From: Streptomyces leeuwenhoekii | GTDB lineage: Bacteria; Actinomycetota; Actinomycetes; Streptomycetales; Streptomycetaceae | Direction: 5' to 3' | Length of the DNA: 64,000 nucleotides | Assembly: GCF_001013905.1 (NCBI RefSeq) | Contig: NZ_LN831790.1 | Coordinates: 2,680,001 to 2,744,000 of the forward strand | Program-made: the position numbers and the translations under genes | Shown: positions 11,134 to 20,256 of the stretch, in pieces | Layout: each line of letters starts with the position of its first letter | Position numbering within the stretch: position 1 is the first letter of the stretch | Notes under the pieces: generated by a model | What the model was told of the DNA's origin: nothing | The model's database searches: none | Seen by the model: only the letters and a program-made list of their open reading frames with translations

Positions 11134-14100
11134 GTGACAGCAACCGTGGACGAGACGGGGACCCTGGACGACGTGCTGGCTCTCGTCGCCGGCCGGCTGG
11201 GCCGGCCGTCCGAGGGCGTGGACCCCGACGGCTCGTTCGTCGCATCCGGGGCCGATTCCCTGGCCCTGCTCGCGCTGGCCCGGGACGTGCACACGCGGTT
11301 CGGCGTCCGGGTGCCGGTCCGACACCTCTTCGATGACATGGACACGCCGCGCAAGCTGGCCCGGGCCCTGGGCGCGCGGACGGACGGCCCCGCCGGAGCC
11401 GGGCCGTCCGCGCCCCGGCCGCCCGCCGACGAGCCCTCCGCCGACGGCCCCTTCGGCGTCCAGCCGGGCGCCGCCGGACCCTTCGAGGCCGAGCCCTTCG
11501 GCGCCGAGCCGGCCGCCGCCGGACCGCTCCCGGGGGAGCCCCGCGCCGGCGCGCCCGTGGAGCAAGGGCCTGCTTCCCTTCCGGTGGCGGCCCCGCCGGC
11601 GGCCCCCGTCCCGCTCGCGCCCGCCACACGGACGGCGCCGTACCCGGACGGCGACGCCCCGGACCCCTTACTGGCCGTCCTCAACGGGCAACTCGAACTC
11701 GCCGAGAAGATGATGATCAACTTCTCGGAGCTGGCCCGGGAGCAGCTACGCGTCCTGGACGGACGGCGGCCGGACCCCGGCCCCACCACGGCCGCGGCCC
11801 CTCCCGCCCCGTCCGCCGTACCGTCCGCCGCCCCGTCCCTCGCGCGGGCCGCCCGGCCCGCCCCGGCCCCCACCCCGGCCCCCGTCCCGGCCCGCGCTCC
11901 GGCCCCCACCGCGCCGACGGCCCCTCAGGCTGCCCCGGCGGCTACTCAAGCGGTCGTGGACCGTTCCACCGGCCGTCAGGCACCGGACTTCAGCCTCTAC
12001 TTCTTCGGCGACTACCCCCACGGGGACGCGGCGGCCGCGTACGGCCACCTCCTGAGCGCCGCCGCCTTCGCCGACGAACACGGCTTCCACACCCTGTGGC
12101 TTCCCGAGCGGCACTTCCACTCCTTCGGCGCGCTGTTCCCCAACCCGGCCGTCCTGGCCGCCGCGCTGGCCACGCGCACCTCACGCATCCGGATCCACGC
12201 CGGATCCGTGGTCCTGCCGCTGCACGACCCCATCCGGGTGGCCGAGGAATGGTCGGTCGTCGACAACCTCTCCGGCGGACGGGTCGGCCTCGGCGTCGCC
12301 TCCGGCTGGCACTCCACGGACTTCGTGCTCGCGCCGGAGAACTACGGCCGCCAGCGGGAGGTGATGTACGAGCACCTGGACACCGTGCGCGGGCTGTGGG
12401 CGGGCCGGGCCGTCGCCGCCAAGGCCGGGGACGGCACACCGGTGGAGGTGACCGTCCACCCCAGGCCGGTCCAGGCCGACCTGCCGCTGTTCACCGCCGT
12501 GCTCTCCAACCCCGGGAGCTACGAGCGGGCCGGGCGGGCAGGGCTCGGCGTCGTGACCAACCTGATGGCGCAGAGCACCGACGACCTGCGGGCCAACATC
12601 GCCCGCTACCGGGCCGCCCGCGCCGCGGCGGGACTCGATCCGGCGGGCGGACGCGTGGTGGTGCTGGTGCACACCTACCTCGGCGCGGACGCCGAGCGGG
12701 CCCGCGCCGAGGCCCGGCGCCCCTTCTGCGACTATCTGCGGTCCTCCGTCGACCTGTTCGACAACGTCGCCAACAGCCTCGGCATCGACGTCGATCTGCG
12801 GGCGACCGACCCCGAGGACGTGGACTTCGTACTGGGCCGCGCCTATGAGACCTACTGCGCGCAGCGAGCGCTGATCGGCAGCGCCGACAGCGTGCGCCCG
12901 GTGCTGGACGCCCTGGCCTCGGCCGGCGCCGACGAGATCGGCTGCTTCGTCGACTTCGGCGTGGCACCGGAGCTGATGCTCGGCGCCCTGCCGGAACTGG
13001 CCCGGCTGCGCGCCGAGTACCGCGCGCCCGCGTCCGGCCGCCCCGCCGCGTCCGCCCCGGCGCCCGGCACCCCCTCCGCGGCACCGGCCCCGGCGGTCCC
13101 GTCGGCCCCGGTCCCGTCCGCCCCGGCGGCCGTCTCCGCCCCGGCGGCCCCCTCCGGTCCGTACGTCGCGCCCGCCTCGCCGCTGCAGCGCAGGATGTGG
13201 CTGCTGGACCGGATGGCCCCGGGCAGCCACACCTACTACGAGCCGAAGGCGCTGCTCATCGAGGGACCGCTCGACACCGACGTGCTGCGTCTGTGCCTGC
13301 GCCGGGTGGTCGCCCGGCACCCCCAGTTGCGCACGGTCTTCCGCGAGCACGACGGCGAGCTGCGGCAGGTCGTCCTGGACGACGTCCGCGTCGACTGCCC
13401 CGTGACCTCGCTGACCGGGTGCGACGACGAGACGGCGCTGCTGCGGCTGCGGGACATGGCGGACGAGGAGCCCGACTTCGACCTGGCCACCGGGCCGTTG
13501 CTGCGCGCGCGGATCGGCCGCCTGGGCGACGACCGGCACCTGCTGTACCTCGTCGCCCACCACATCGTCTTCGACGCGCTGTCGACCCGGATCCTGTGCC
13601 GGGACCTCGCCGCCCACTACCGGGCCTGGCCGGGCGAGCCGGACGATCTGCCCGCCCTGCCCGCACTGCCCGGCGTCGTTCCCGCCCCCTCCGCCCCGCG
13701 CCCGGACGGCCTGGACTTCTGGCGGCGGGAGCTCGCCGGCGCGGTCCCCCTCGACCTGCCCACCGACCGTCCCCGCGACCCCGGCCACCCGGCGCGCGGC
13801 GCGAGCCTGGCCCACGAGCTGGACGCGGCGCTGAGCGAGGAGATCCGCGCCGCCGGACGCGCCGCGGGCTGCACCCCGTTCATGGTGCTGGTGGCCGCGG
13901 TGGGCTCGGTCCTCGGCCGGTTCGCCGGACAGGACGACGTGGTGCTCGGCACCGCGGTCACCAACCGGCCGCCCGGCGCGGAGGACAGCGTCGGCATGTT
14001 CGTCGAGACGGTCGCGCTGCGGCTCGACCTGTCCGGCGACCCCGGCTTCGCCGAGCTGCTGCACCGCGTCCGCTCCGGCGCGCTGCGCGCCCTCGACCAC

Positions 14101-16263
14101 CACGACGTGCCGTTCGACCAGGTGGTGGAGGCGGTCCGGCCGGACCGCACGGCGGGCGGCAACCCGCTGTTCGGGGTCATGGTCGAGTACGAGGAGGAGT
14201 CCGGGCCCGTCCTCGACGGCACCGGGCTGGCCGCCGAGCTCCTCGACGTGCCGCGCGAGCAGGCGCCGTTCGACCTCACGCTGTACTTCACCGACCGGGC
14301 AGAGGGCATCCGCTGCGCGGTCGAGTACGACGCGGAGCTGTTCGACGCCCCGACGGTGCGCCGGATCCTGGAGTACATCGAGGACCTCCTGCGCAACGCC
14401 GCGCAGGCGCCCTCCGTCGCCCTGTCGCGGCTGCCCGCGCTGACCGCGCGGGACGAGCGGACCCTGGAGGGCTGGCAGGGCGAGCGGATCGAGCACCCGG
14501 CGGCCTGCCTCCACGAACTGGTCGAGGCGCAGGCGGTGGCCACACCGGACGCGGTGGCCGTCGACGGCTGCGGCGAGCCGCTCACCTACCGGCGGCTGGA
14601 CGCCGCCGCCAACCGGCTCGCCCACCGCCTCGCCGCGCGCGGCCTCGAGCACGGGGACACCGCCGCCGTCTGCCTGCCCCGCGGCGCGGATCTGGTCGTC
14701 GCCGTCCTCGCCGTGCTCAAGTGCGGTGCGGTCTACGTCCCCGTGGACCGGTCGCTGCCCGCCGAGCGCCGGGCGTTCATGCTGCGGGACAGCGGGGCCC
14801 GGCTGGTCGTCGCCGATCGCGCGGTGGACGGCGAGGAGTCCTTCCCCTGCCCGGTGCAGTGGATCGACGACCCGGAGACCGCCGAGGGCGCCGAGGAGCC
14901 GCTGGGCCGCCCGGTGGCACCGGACGACCTCGCCTACTGCATCTACACCTCCGGTTCGACCGGCACGCCGAAGGCGGTCGCGGTCCCGCACCGCGGACCG
15001 GTCAACCTGGTCCACTGGCAGCGGCGCGCCCTCGGCTCCCTGCGCACCGTGCAGTGGGCTTCCGCGGGCTTCGACGTCAGCGTGCAGGAGATCTTCACCA
15101 CGCTCGGCTCGGGCGCCACGCTGGTCGTCCTCGACGACGAGACGCGCTACGACCCGGCGGCGGTGGCCGAGCATCTGCGCCGGCACTCGGTGGAGCGGCT
15201 CAGCGCGCCGTACACACCGCTGACCTACCTGCTCCCGGAGCTGGTGAAGGTGCCCTCGCTGCGCCAGCTCCTCATCGGCGGCGAGAAGCTCACCGTCACG
15301 CCCGCGCTGCGGGACCTGGCCGAGCGGTGCCCGCGGCTGGAGATCTACAACCAGTACGGGCCCACGGAGGCGTCCGTCATCGTCACCTCCCACCGCGTCG
15401 ACCCCGCCACGGAGACGGTCGCGCCGATCGGCCGGCCCCTGGACAACGTCACGCTCGTCGTCGCCGACCGCTCGGGACGGCCCGCGCCGATCGGCGCGCC
15501 GGGCGAACTCGTCATCGGCGGCGCCCCGGTGGCCCGCGGCTACCTCGGCGACCCCGAGGCCACCGCGCGGTCCTTCCTCACCGGGCCGGAGGGCGCCGAA
15601 CGCCGCTACCGCACCGGCGACCTGGTGCGCTGGCGGTCCGACGGGGTGCTCCAGTACATCGGGCGGATCGACGACCAGGTGAAGATCCGCGGCCACCGGG
15701 TGGAGCCGGAGGAGGCGCAGTGGGCGCTCGTCCAGCTCGACGAGGTCCGCGACGCGGTCGTCCTCGCCCGCCCGGACGCGGCCGGTGAGACGGAGCTGGC
15801 CGCGTTCGTGGTGCCGCGGCCGGAGGAGCCCGGGGCGGCGGACACGGGCGGCGACTGGAGCGCCCCCCTGCGGGCACGGCTCGCCGAGCGGCTGCCGCAC
15901 TATCTCGTGCCGCAGACGTGGATCCGGCTCGACGGCCTCCCGCACGGCCCCAACGGCAAGCTGGACCGCGAGCGGTTGCTGGGCCTGCGCGCCGGCGACC
16001 CGGCCGGGGACTCCGGGGCGCCGCTGACCGGGCTGGAGCAGAAGGTGCACGACCTGTGGGTGACCGAACTGGGCACCGGGCCGATCGCCCCGGACCGCTC
16101 CTTCTTCGACGTGGGCGGCAACTCCCTGTCCGCGGTGCGGCTGCTGGAACGCCTGCGCGGCGAGCTCGGCCCGCGCGTCCCCGTCGCCGTCTTCTTCGCC
16201 GATCCCACGATCCGCGGCGTCGCCGCCCGGGTCGCCGCGCTGCGCGAGGAGGGGACGCCGTGA
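11134..16263 (+). CDS. NRPS with embedded luciferase-like monooxygenase: PCP-LLM-C-A-PCP
   Basis: 1709 residues. In order: an N-terminal carrier domain (GADSLALLAL, Ser at about 42); a Pro/Ala-rich linker with a short helix ending ELAREQLRVLDG (about 180-210); a luciferase-like flavin monooxygenase domain (about 282-628: FSLYFFGDYP, LWLPERHFHSFG, SGGRVGLGVASGW); another Pro/Ala linker; a condensation domain (from about 677) with HHIVFDA instead of the usual HHxxxDG; an adenylation domain (from about 1139; YTSGSTGTPKAVAVPH); and a C-terminal carrier (FDVGGNSLSA, about 1660). Specificity positions read by eye as D-V-Q-T-I-G-Q-V-I-K, which I cannot assign. Codon 179 (11668-11670) is TTA, a candidate bldA control point. 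The GTG start has GGAG upstream. The stop overlaps the PKS start. Confidence 0.93.
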   Translation: MTATVDETGTLDDVLALVAGRLGRPSEGVDPDGSFVASGADSLALLALARDVHTRFGVRVPVRHLFDDMDTPRKLARALGARTDGPAGAGPSAPRPPADEPSADGPFGVQPGAAGPFEAEPFGAEPAAAGPLPGEPRAGAPVEQGPASLPVAAPPAAPVPLAPATRTAPYPDGDAPDPLLAVLNGQLELAEKMMINFSELAREQLRVLDGRRPDPGPTTAAAPPAPSAVPSAAPSLARAARPAPAPTPAPVPARAPAPTAPTAPQAAPAATQAVVDRSTGRQAPDFSLYFFGDYPHGDAAAAYGHLLSAAAFADEHGFHTLWLPERHFHSFGALFPNPAVLAAALATRTSRIRIHAGSVVLPLHDPIRVAEEWSVVDNLSGGRVGLGVASGWHSTDFVLAPENYGRQREVMYEHLDTVRGLWAGRAVAAKAGDGTPVEVTVHPRPVQADLPLFTAVLSNPGSYERAGRAGLGVVTNLMAQSTDDLRANIARYRAARAAAGLDPAGGRVVVLVHTYLGADAERARAEARRPFCDYLRSSVDLFDNVANSLGIDVDLRATDPEDVDFVLGRAYETYCAQRALIGSADSVRPVLDALASAGADEIGCFVDFGVAPELMLGALPELARLRAEYRAPASGRPAASAPAPGTPSAAPAPAVPSAPVPSAPAAVSAPAAPSGPYVAPASPLQRRMWLLDRMAPGSHTYYEPKALLIEGPLDTDVLRLCLRRVVARHPQLRTVFREHDGELRQVVLDDVRVDCPVTSLTGCDDETALLRLRDMADEEPDFDLATGPLLRARIGRLGDDRHLLYLVAHHIVFDALSTRILCRDLAAHYRAWPGEPDDLPALPALPGVVPAPSAPRPDGLDFWRRELAGAVPLDLPTDRPRDPGHPARGASLAHELDAALSEEIRAAGRAAGCTPFMVLVAAVGSVLGRFAGQDDVVLGTAVTNRPPGAEDSVGMFVETVALRLDLSGDPGFAELLHRVRSGALRALDHHDVPFDQVVEAVRPDRTAGGNPLFGVMVEYEEESGPVLDGTGLAAELLDVPREQAPFDLTLYFTDRAEGIRCAVEYDAELFDAPTVRRILEYIEDLLRNAAQAPSVALSRLPALTARDERTLEGWQGERIEHPAACLHELVEAQAVATPDAVAVDGCGEPLTYRRLDAAANRLAHRLAARGLEHGDTAAVCLPRGADLVVAVLAVLKCGAVYVPVDRSLPAERRAFMLRDSGARLVVADRAVDGEESFPCPVQWIDDPETAEGAEEPLGRPVAPDDLAYCIYTSGSTGTPKAVAVPHRGPVNLVHWQRRALGSLRTVQWASAGFDVSVQEIFTTLGSGATLVVLDDETRYDPAAVAEHLRRHSVERLSAPYTPLTYLLPELVKVPSLRQLLIGGEKLTVTPALRDLAERCPRLEIYNQYGPTEASVIVTSHRVDPATETVAPIGRPLDNVTLVVADRSGRPAPIGAPGELVIGGAPVARGYLGDPEATARSFLTGPEGAERRYRTGDLVRWRSDGVLQYIGRIDDQVKIRGHRVEPEEAQWALVQLDEVRDAVVLARPDAAGETELAAFVVPRPEEPGAADTGGDWSAPLRARLAERLPHYLVPQTWIRLDGLPHGPNGKLDRERLLGLRAGDPAGDSGAPLTGLEQKVHDLWVTELGTGPIAPDRSFFDVGGNSLSAVRLLERLRGELGPRVPVAVFFADPTIRGVAARVAALREEGTP

Positions 16264-19200
16264 CGGCGCCGGCCGAGCGGGAACTGGCGCGGCGCGTCGG
16301 CGCGGCCGTGGCCGAGGTGCTGGGCAGGGAGCCGGACCCGGACACGCCCTTCTTCGACCTGGGGCTCACCTCGCTGATGCTCGTCCGGGTACGGCTGCGG
16401 CTCGAACGCGAGCTGGACCGCCCGCTCGGCGACGCCACGCTCTTCGAGCACTCCAGCGTCGCCGCGCTGACCGCGCACCTGGTCGCGACCGGGGAGCCCG
16501 GCGCGGGCTCCCCCGCCGCGCCCGCCGCGGCGCCCGCCCCCGACGGGCGGGTGGCCGTGGTGGGCATGGCGGCCCGGCTGCCCGGCGCCGACGATGTGGA
16601 GCGGTTCTGGCGCAACCTGCGCGACGGCGTGTGCGGCGTGCGGGCCTTCGCCCCCGGCGGCCGGGAGGGCCGGGTGCCGGTCGGCGGGGTCCTCGACGGC
16701 GCCGAGCTGTTCGACGCCGCGTACTTCGGGATGAGCGCGCGCGAGGCCGAGCTGACCGATCCCGCCCACCGGCTGTTCCTGGAGTGCTGCGCCCACGCCC
16801 TGGAGGACGGCGGCTACGCGGGCCCGGACCACGGGCTGCGCGTGGGGGTGTACGCGGGCGGCGGGATGAACCTGTACGGGCCCCGGCTGCCGTACTACGC
16901 GCGGCACGGGATGGGCTTCGGCGACCCCTCGGCCGACACCGCCCGGGAGATGCAGGGCCTGATCGGCGGGCAGTACGACTTCCTCGCCTCCCGCGCCGCC
17001 TACCGGCTGGGGCTCACCGGCGCGGCCGTGGGCGTGCAGACCGCGTGCTCCACGGGGCTGGTCGCCGTCCACCTGGCGGTCCAGTCGCTGCTGGCGGGCG
17101 AGAACGACCTGGCCCTGGCGGGGGCCGCCGCGGTGCACCTGCCGCAGGACGGCGGGTACGCCCACGACCCGGAGTTCATCCTGTCGCCCAGCGGTGTGTG
17201 CCGCGCCTTCGACGCCGCCTCCGACGGCACGGTCGGCGGCAACGGCGTGGCCGTGGTCCTGCTCAAGCGGCTCGACCGGGCCCTGGCCGACGGCGACCAC
17301 GTCCACGCGGTGATCCTGGGGTCGGCGGTGACCAACGACGGCGCCGCCAAGGCCGGCTTCACCGCGCCCGGCGTACAGGGCCACGCGGAGGCCGCGCGGC
17401 TGGCCCTGGCCCGGGCCGGGGTCGCCCCGGAGACCGTCGGGTACGTCGAGGCGCACGGGACGGGCACCGCGCTGGGCGATCCCGTCGAGTTCGAGGCGCT
17501 GTCGCGGGCCTACCGCCCGGCCGACGGGCGCACCGGGTTCTGCGCGCTCGGCTCGGTCAAGCCGAGTGTCGGGCACCTGGACACCTGCGCCGGCATGGCC
17601 GGCCTGCTCAAGACCGTCCTGATGCTGCGCCACGGCGTGATCGTGCCCACCGTCAACGCCACCCGGCCCAGCCCCCGGCTGCCGTGGGACGCGAGCCCGT
17701 TCCGCCTCGCCACGCAGGCGCGGGAGTGGCGCACCGAGGGCGGCGCTCCCCGGCGTGCGGGAGTGAGCGCCCTGGGCTTCGGCGGCACCAACGCCCATGT
17801 GGTCCTGGAGGAACCCCCGGCGCGGCCCGCCTCCCCCGTGCCCGGGCGGCCGGTTCCGGTGCCGGTGAGCGCGCGCACCGCGCGGGCCCTGCGGGAGGCG
17901 GCCCGGCGGCTGCGGGACCATCTCGCGGCACACCCGGAGCTGTCCGCGGCCGACGTCCACACCACGCTCGCGCTCGGCCGCCCGCACCACGCCCACCGCA
18001 CGGTGGCGCACGGGCGGACGGCGGCCGAACTGGCCGCGTCCCTGGACGGCTTCCTCCGGTCGCCGCGGCCCTCCGCCGCCGCCGCGCCGGGGCCGCTGGT
18101 CTTCGCCTTCTCCGGGCAGGGCGCGGCCGTGGCGGGCATGGCGCGCGACCTGTACGCCCACGTCCCCGCAGTACGGGAGGTGCTGGACACCTGCGAGGAG
18201 ATCCACCGGAGCGCCGCCCGCACCAGCCTGCTCGACGTCCTGCTCGACACCGGCGGCGCGCCGCTGACCGGCCCGGTCGCCCAGCCCGCCCAGTTCGCCC
18301 TCCAGGCGGCGCTGGCGGCGCTGTGGCGGGAGTGCGGCATCGAGCCCGCCCTCACGCTCGGGCACAGTCTCGGCGAGATCGCCGCCCTGTACGCGGCCGG
18401 TGCGTTCCCGCTCGCCGACGGACTGCGGTTCGTGATCGCGCGGGGGCGGCTCATGGCCGAGGGCACCCGCCCGGGGCGGATGCTCGCGGTCGCCGCCGAC
18501 GCCGCGGCGGTACGCGCCGTCTGCCACGGGCCGGTGGAGATCGCCGCGGTCAACGGCCCCCGCTCGGTGGTGCTGTCCGGTCCGCCGGACGCCGTCGAGG
18601 AGGCGGGCCGGGCCCTTGAGGCGCGCGGGATCGTCAGCCGTCCGCTGGCGGTGGACCGGGCCTTCCACTCCGCGCTGATCGACCCGGTGCTGCCCGAGCT
18701 GCGCGCGGCGGCCGCCGCCGTGGACTTCGCCCCGCTGCGTCTGCCCTGCGCGGACGGCGTGCGGGGGGAGGTGCTGCCCGCGGGAACGGTCCTGGACGCC
18801 GGCCATCTGGTGCGCCAGGCCCGCCGGCCGGTCCTGTTCGACGCGGCGCTCGCAAGCGTGCGCGCGCTGGGGCACCGGGAGTTCCTGGAACTGGGCCCGG
18901 CCGATCCGCTGGCCCGCATGGGGCGGGCGGCGCTGCCGGACACGTGGTGGACCGCGAGCCCGGTCGCGGGCACGGACGGCGTCCGGGCGTGGTGGGAGGC
19001 GGCCTCGGCGCTGTACCGGCGCGGTTTCACGCCTCGCTGGCAGGCGGCCGGGGTGCCGGGGCGGAGGGTGCCGCTGCCCGGCTACCCCTTCGAGCGGGTG
19101 CGGTACGCGGCGCCCGCGCTCCCCGAGCCCGCCCCCGGCGGCCTCGTGGTGCCCCCGCCGGTGGCCGGAGGCGCCGCTCCGGCGGGTTCGGCGGGGCGGG

Positions 19201-19415
19201 CGGCCCCGGTGGCCGGTGACCGCCCGGCCGTGGCCGCCGCCGGTCCGGCCGCGTCCCTGGCTGGCCGCCAACTGGCGGCGATGGGCCGGATGTTCGATGA
19301 CGTTCACGAGCTGATGACCGCGCAACTGCGTGTCCTGTCCGGTCCGTCCGCCGTCGCGGACGGACCGGGCGGGGCCCGCGGGGAGCGGAGGAAGGAGAGC
19401 ACCCGTGCTCGCTGA
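16260..19415 (+). CDS. Type I PKS protein ACP-KS-AT
   Basis: 1051 residues. N-terminal carrier domain (FFDLGLTSLMLV, Ser at about 39), ketosynthase (about 94-530; catalytic TACSTG near 262, EAHGTGTALGDP near 398, VGHLDTCAG near 437), then acyltransferase (about 610-930; GHSLGEIAALY near 700, RAFHS near 800, the pattern of malonyl-CoA-selective ATs). There is no KR, DH, ER or C-terminal carrier. The C-terminus is a short helix ending ELMTAQLRVLSG, which closely matches the segment just before the LLM domain in the upstream NRPS. The GTG overlaps the NRPS stop (GTGA). The N-terminal carrier could accept the NRPS intermediate or hold the malonyl extender. Which one it does decides the module logic. 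Confidence 0.93.
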   Translation: MTAPAERELARRVGAAVAEVLGREPDPDTPFFDLGLTSLMLVRVRLRLERELDRPLGDATLFEHSSVAALTAHLVATGEPGAGSPAAPAAAPAPDGRVAVVGMAARLPGADDVERFWRNLRDGVCGVRAFAPGGREGRVPVGGVLDGAELFDAAYFGMSAREAELTDPAHRLFLECCAHALEDGGYAGPDHGLRVGVYAGGGMNLYGPRLPYYARHGMGFGDPSADTAREMQGLIGGQYDFLASRAAYRLGLTGAAVGVQTACSTGLVAVHLAVQSLLAGENDLALAGAAAVHLPQDGGYAHDPEFILSPSGVCRAFDAASDGTVGGNGVAVVLLKRLDRALADGDHVHAVILGSAVTNDGAAKAGFTAPGVQGHAEAARLALARAGVAPETVGYVEAHGTGTALGDPVEFEALSRAYRPADGRTGFCALGSVKPSVGHLDTCAGMAGLLKTVLMLRHGVIVPTVNATRPSPRLPWDASPFRLATQAREWRTEGGAPRRAGVSALGFGGTNAHVVLEEPPARPASPVPGRPVPVPVSARTARALREAARRLRDHLAAHPELSAADVHTTLALGRPHHAHRTVAHGRTAAELAASLDGFLRSPRPSAAAAPGPLVFAFSGQGAAVAGMARDLYAHVPAVREVLDTCEEIHRSAARTSLLDVLLDTGGAPLTGPVAQPAQFALQAALAALWRECGIEPALTLGHSLGEIAALYAAGAFPLADGLRFVIARGRLMAEGTRPGRMLAVAADAAAVRAVCHGPVEIAAVNGPRSVVLSGPPDAVEEAGRALEARGIVSRPLAVDRAFHSALIDPVLPELRAAAAAVDFAPLRLPCADGVRGEVLPAGTVLDAGHLVRQARRPVLFDAALASVRALGHREFLELGPADPLARMGRAALPDTWWTASPVAGTDGVRAWWEAASALYRRGFTPRWQAAGVPGRRVPLPGYPFERVRYAAPALPEPAPGGLVVPPPVAGGAAPAGSAGRAAPVAGDRPAVAAAGPAASLAGRQLAAMGRMFDDVHELMTAQLRVLSGPSAVADGPGGARGERRKESTRAR

Positions 19416-20169
19416 GGAGCCGCTGCTGCTCACCCTCGACTACCCCGGGTACCGCAAGGAGGCCCGCATCGCCGATCTGGGCCTGGCGGACCACGGGGTG
19501 CGGACCGTGGAGCTGCTGCGCCGGCCGCTGCCGCGGGCCGCCACCGGACCGGCCTACGCCGCGCGGCTGCTGGCCGGACGCCCGGCCGGGGGCGGTCCGG
19601 TGGCCGCCGTCGCGGCGTACTGCGCGTCGGCGCCGCTGGCCTTCGAGGTGGCCGCCGCGCTGGCGGGGCCGGACGGCCCGTCGCTGATCGTGCTCTTCGA
19701 CGCCGAGGGGACCACGGCCGACGCGGTCGCCGGCAGCTACCGCGAGGCGCTGGCGCAGCTCGGGGTGGACGTCGGGGAGGACGAGGTGCGCGCCCGGGTG
19801 GACCCGTCCCTGCTCGCCTCGGCACCGGACCGGCTGGTCGCGGACCTCGTGGACGGCCTCGAACGGGAGGCCGCCGCCGCCCTGCGGGGCATGGGCGGCA
19901 GCGCGCGGGAGGCGGCGGACGGTGCCGCCCGCCTGGCCGGCACCTATGCCGACTGGCTGAGCCATCTGGTGGCGGCGCACCACTGCGTCACGTCGGCCTG
20001 GACCGGGCGCGTGGTGCACGTGAGGTCGGCCGAGGCGCGTCCCGGCGCGTTCTCCCACGCGGCCGGCGAGCGGCAGGAGGTGCGGGTGGACTGCGACCGG
20101 GCCGAGCTGCTGCGCCGTCCGCAGGCCCGGGCCGCGCTGCTCGGCGCGCTGCGGGAGGGCGTCCGGTAG
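19405..20169 (+). CDS. Thioesterase-like protein with altered nucleophile elbow
   Basis: 254 residues, overlapping the PKS gene by 11 bases, so made with it. The layout resembles an NRPS/PKS thioesterase: a strand before the elbow (VAAVAAYCASAPLAFEVAAAL), then SLIVLFDAEG, a helical lid region (about 100-200), and a C-terminal strand WTGRVVHVRSAE followed by FSHAAG. At the elbow the usual G-x-S-x-G is replaced by C73-A-S75-A-P77, so both flanking glycines are lost while a serine and a cysteine remain. It may be a releasing enzyme with unusual chemistry, a cyclase, or a non-catalytic partner. The fold assignment is by resemblance only. GTG start has GGAGAG upstream. Confidence 0.6.
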   Translation: MLAEEPLLLTLDYPGYRKEARIADLGLADHGVRTVELLRRPLPRAATGPAYAARLLAGRPAGGGPVAAVAAYCASAPLAFEVAAALAGPDGPSLIVLFDAEGTTADAVAGSYREALAQLGVDVGEDEVRARVDPSLLASAPDRLVADLVDGLEREAAAALRGMGGSAREAADGAARLAGTYADWLSHLVAAHHCVTSAWTGRVVHVRSAEARPGAFSHAAGERQEVRVDCDRAELLRRPQARAALLGALREGVR

Positions 20170-20220
20170 CGGGCCCCGCGCGAGCCCGCCGGGTCCGGCC
20201 CGCGGCTGCCGCGTACGAAC

Positions 20221-20250
20221 GCCCCGCCGGGCCCGGAGGGACGGCGGGGC
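20221..20250. terminator. Bidirectional hairpin between convergent blocks
   Basis: GCCCCGCCG (20221-20229) pairs perfectly with CGGCGGGGC (20242-20250) over a 12-base loop. It sits between the end of the plus-strand NRPS-PKS block and the end of the minus-strand exporter gene, where a shared terminator is expected. Confidence 0.6.
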
Positions 20251-20256
20251 GGGCGG

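Noticed and set aside
12181..16050. A 1289-residue open frame on the minus strand opposite the NRPS gene
   Set aside because: It lacks ribosome sites and protein-like composition and mirrors the high-GC third positions of the plus-strand gene, whose domains are all recognisable.
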